This document shows, piece by piece, positions 5,084 through 6,926 of a DNA stretch of 6,926 nucleotides. Positions within the stretch are counted from its first letter, which is position 1. Every line of letters begins with the position of its first letter. Position numbers and translations under genes: made by a program. The notes under the pieces were generated by a model, which saw only the letters and a list, made by a program, of their open reading frames with translations, did no database searches and was not told where the DNA came from. Source of the DNA: Gammaproteobacteria bacterium (lineage in GTDB: Bacteria; Pseudomonadota; Gammaproteobacteria; UWMA-0217); the NCBI GenBank assembly GCA_027031685.1, contig JALVPS010000059.1, positions 1 through 6,926 of the forward strand. The letters run 5' to 3'.

Positions 5084-6870
5084 CCCGCTGGCCCCTGGAC
5101 CGTCGGCGGCTGCGCGCGCTGCGGCACGTGTTCCGGCTGTTCGCGCCCCACCTGCGCCCCCACCGCGCGCGCATGCTGGCGGCGTGGCTGTGCATGGTGG
5201 GCGCCACCGCCATGTACCTGGCCCAACCCTGGCCCATCAAGCTCATCTTCGACCACGTGCTGATGCCGGTGGACGACGCCGGCTGGCTGGCCGGCCGCTC
5301 GGCGGGCGAGATCACCACCGGCGCGGCCCTGGCGCTGCTGGTCATCGCCCTGCTGCGCGGTCTGTTCGGCTACGGCCAGACCTATCTCACCGCCAGCGTC
5401 GGCCAGCGCGTCATCGCCTCGGTGCGCACGCGCCTGTTCCGCCACATCCAGCGCCTGTCCCACTCCTTCCACGATGAGCACCACTCCGGCGATCTGCTGC
5501 TGCGTCTTACCGGCGACATCCAGCTGCTGCGCGACCTGCTGGTGAACGCCCTGCTGCTGCTCACCGAGCGCAGCCTGGTGATGGTGGCGATGGCCGCCGT
5601 GATGCTGTGGATGGACTGGCGCCTGGCGCTGGTGGCGCTCACCGTCTTGCCCCTGCTGGCCGTGCTCTCGTTCCGTGTTTCGGGGCGCATCCGCGGCGTG
5701 GCGCGCAAGCAGCGCCGCCGCGAGAGCCGCACCGCCAACATCCTGTCGGAGGCCCTGTCCGCCACGGCCATCATCCAGGCCCATGTGCGCGAGTCCTGGG
5801 AGGAACAGCGCTTCGCGCGCCAGCACCGCTCCAGCCTGCGCGCCGGGCTGCGCGCCACGCGCCTGGAGGCCAATCTCAACCGGCTGGTGGAGGTGGTGCT
5901 GGCAACCGGCACCGCCGGGGTGCTGTGGTACGGCGTGCGGCGCGTGCAGGGTGGATTCCTCACCCCCGGCGACCTGCTGGTGTTCACCGCCTACCTGACC
6001 ACCTTCTACAAGCCGGTGCGCAAGCTGGCCACCCTCACCAGCCGCCTGGCCAAGGCCAGTGCCTGCGGCGAGCGGCTCATCGCCATTCTGGAGACCGAAC
6101 CGGAGATCCGCGACGCGCCGGACGCCCGGCCGGCGCCCCCCTTCCAGGGCGAGATCGCGTTCCGCGACGTGACCTTCGCCTACCGGAGCGGCGCGCCCGT
6201 GCTGCGCGGCGTGGACCTGCGCATCGCGCCGGGCGAGACGGTGGCCCTGGTCGGCCCCAGCGGCGCCGGCAAGTCCACCCTGGCCCACCTGCTGCTGCGC
6301 TTCTACGACCCGCAGGCGGGCGCGGTGTGCATCGACGGTCAGGATATCCGCCGCTACACCCTGGCCTCGCTGCGGGCGCAGATCGCCATCGTGCTGCAGG
6401 CGCCGGGCCTGTTCGCCATCAGCGTGCGCGACAACATCGCCTATGGGCGGCTGGAGGCCAGTGACGCCGACATCGAGCGGGCCGCGCGCCTGGCCTGCGC
6501 CCATGACTTCATCCAGGCACTGCCGAACGGCTACGACACGGTGCTGGCCGAGGGCGGCAGCAGCCTTTCCGCCGGGCAGCGGCAGCGCATCGCCATCGCC
6601 CGCGCCATCGTGCGCGATGCCCCCATCGTCATCCTCGATGAGCCCATGACCGGGCTGGACGGGGCCAGCCAGGCGGCGGTGGAGCTGGCCCTGACCCGCC
6701 TGACCCGCGGCCGCACCTGCCTGCTCATCACCCATGATCTGGCCGCTGCGGCGCGGGCCGACCGCATCCTGCAGGTGGCCGACGGCCGGGTGATCCCCAT
6801 GACCGCGCCCGCGCCCTGCCCCCGCCCCGCGCCCCACCTGCAACTGCTCGAAGGAGGTCCTCCGTCATGA
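5080..6870 (+). CDS. ABC exporter, fused membrane and ATPase domains (MsbA/Atm1-like type)
   Basis: The product has 596 residues from GTG at 5080, the usual length of a half-size ABC exporter that works as a homodimer in the inner membrane. Six hydrophobic segments lie at about 33-53, 79-99, 154-176, 181-200, 270-290 and 298-310. The ATPase domain follows with A-loop Tyr368, Walker A GPSGAGKST (392-400), Q-loop Gln440, signature LSAGQ (496-500, Ala where LSGGQ is commonest), Walker B ILDEP with Asp520 and catalytic Glu521, and H-loop His552 in LLITHD. All catalytic residues are present, so it should be active. A Pro-rich tail of about 25 residues ends the protein. The start overlaps the preceding glycosyltransferase stop, and the gene's TGA overlaps the next ATG. 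The context points to flipping or export of a glycolipid or other glycosylated small molecule. A lipid A flippase role like MsbA is possible but not supported by neighbours, so no gene symbol is given. Confidence 0.92.
   Translation: MTRWPLDRRRLRALRHVFRLFAPHLRPHRARMLAAWLCMVGATAMYLAQPWPIKLIFDHVLMPVDDAGWLAGRSAGEITTGAALALLVIALLRGLFGYGQTYLTASVGQRVIASVRTRLFRHIQRLSHSFHDEHHSGDLLLRLTGDIQLLRDLLVNALLLLTERSLVMVAMAAVMLWMDWRLALVALTVLPLLAVLSFRVSGRIRGVARKQRRRESRTANILSEALSATAIIQAHVRESWEEQRFARQHRSSLRAGLRATRLEANLNRLVEVVLATGTAGVLWYGVRRVQGGFLTPGDLLVFTAYLTTFYKPVRKLATLTSRLAKASACGERLIAILETEPEIRDAPDARPAPPFQGEIAFRDVTFAYRSGAPVLRGVDLRIAPGETVALVGPSGAGKSTLAHLLLRFYDPQAGAVCIDGQDIRRYTLASLRAQIAIVLQAPGLFAISVRDNIAYGRLEASDADIERAARLACAHDFIQALPNGYDTVLAEGGSSLSAGQRQRIAIARAIVRDAPIVILDEPMTGLDGASQAAVELALTRLTRGRTCLLITHDLAAAARADRILQVADGRVIPMTAPAPCPRPAPHLQLLEGGPPS
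6851..6857 (+). promoter_or_regulatory. Strong ribosome binding site AAGGAGG of the last, partial gene
   Basis: AAGGAGG lies 9 bases before the ATG at 6867, inside the end of the ABC exporter gene. It is among the best ribosome binding site matches in the operon and shows that a further gene starts here. Confidence 0.75.
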
Positions 6871-6926
6871 ACGCCCTCAGCCACAGACATAGCGGTCACT
6901 GGCACCGTGTCGTAGCCGTCCGGCAG
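6867..6926 (+). CDS. Start of a further operon gene, unknown product (20 codons)
   Basis: The ATG at 6867 overlaps the TGA of the ABC exporter (ATGA) and follows AAGGAGG at 9 bases; the frame stays open to the window end. The visible peptide begins MNALSHRHSGHWHRVVAV, which is His-rich and hydrophilic. It shows no signal peptide and no family motif. The gene is clearly co-translated with the exporter and so probably belongs to the same glycan pathway, but its function cannot be named from 20 residues. Confidence 0.65.
   Translation, partial: MNALSHRHSGHWHRVVAVRQ

Noticed and set aside
4996..6843. 615-codon open frame on the minus strand opposite the ABC exporter
   Set aside because: It mirrors the GC-rich codon pattern of the exporter gene, has His/Gln/Gly-rich composition with no domain, and lies opposite a gene with all ABC motifs.
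5080..6870. Naming the exporter msbA
   Set aside because: Fold and length fit, but the neighbours are glycosyltransferases and lpxK is not visible, so a specialised exporter is as likely.

Overview
The window reads as chromosomal DNA from a high-GC proteobacterium. A gammaproteobacterium of the purple-sulfur or Ectothiorhodospira kind, or a betaproteobacterium, would fit. This is inferred from the GC-rich codon use, the AGGAGG-type ribosome binding sites, and the DUF6502 gene paired with a GGTG-repeat (DUF5666-like) lipoprotein. No rRNA, tRNA, insertion sequence, CRISPR array or phage gene was seen.

Left part, minus strand (1-1115): a two-gene unit transcribed leftwards. A DUF6502 protein with a helix-turn-helix-like segment is followed, through a 4-base ATGA overlap, by the start of a lipoprotein that runs off the left edge. 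The strongest ribosome binding site for the DUF6502 gene points to an ATT start codon 36 bases upstream of the first GTG.

Centre (about 1130-1262): a divergent, comparatively AT-rich control region. It holds two similar 17-bp palindromes (consensus GTGGGAAA-N3-T-M-CCAC), 34 bp apart from start to start, overlapping plausible promoter elements on both strands. They look like operators shared by the two divergent units.

Right part, plus strand (1263-6926): a tightly packed operon. It encodes a COG4671/MurG-like glycosyltransferase, two GT4-family glycosyltransferases, a full-length half-size ABC exporter (membrane domain plus ATPase), and the first 20 codons of a further gene. Junctions are a 47-bp overlap, a 10-bp gap, a GTGA overlap and an ATGA overlap, so one co-translated unit is likely. 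The simplest reading is that the three transferases build a short glycan on a lipid or other small acceptor, and the ABC exporter flips or exports it across the inner membrane. The acceptor, the sugars and the final product cannot be told from the sequence. The divergent DUF6502 protein is a candidate regulator of both units, but that is inference.
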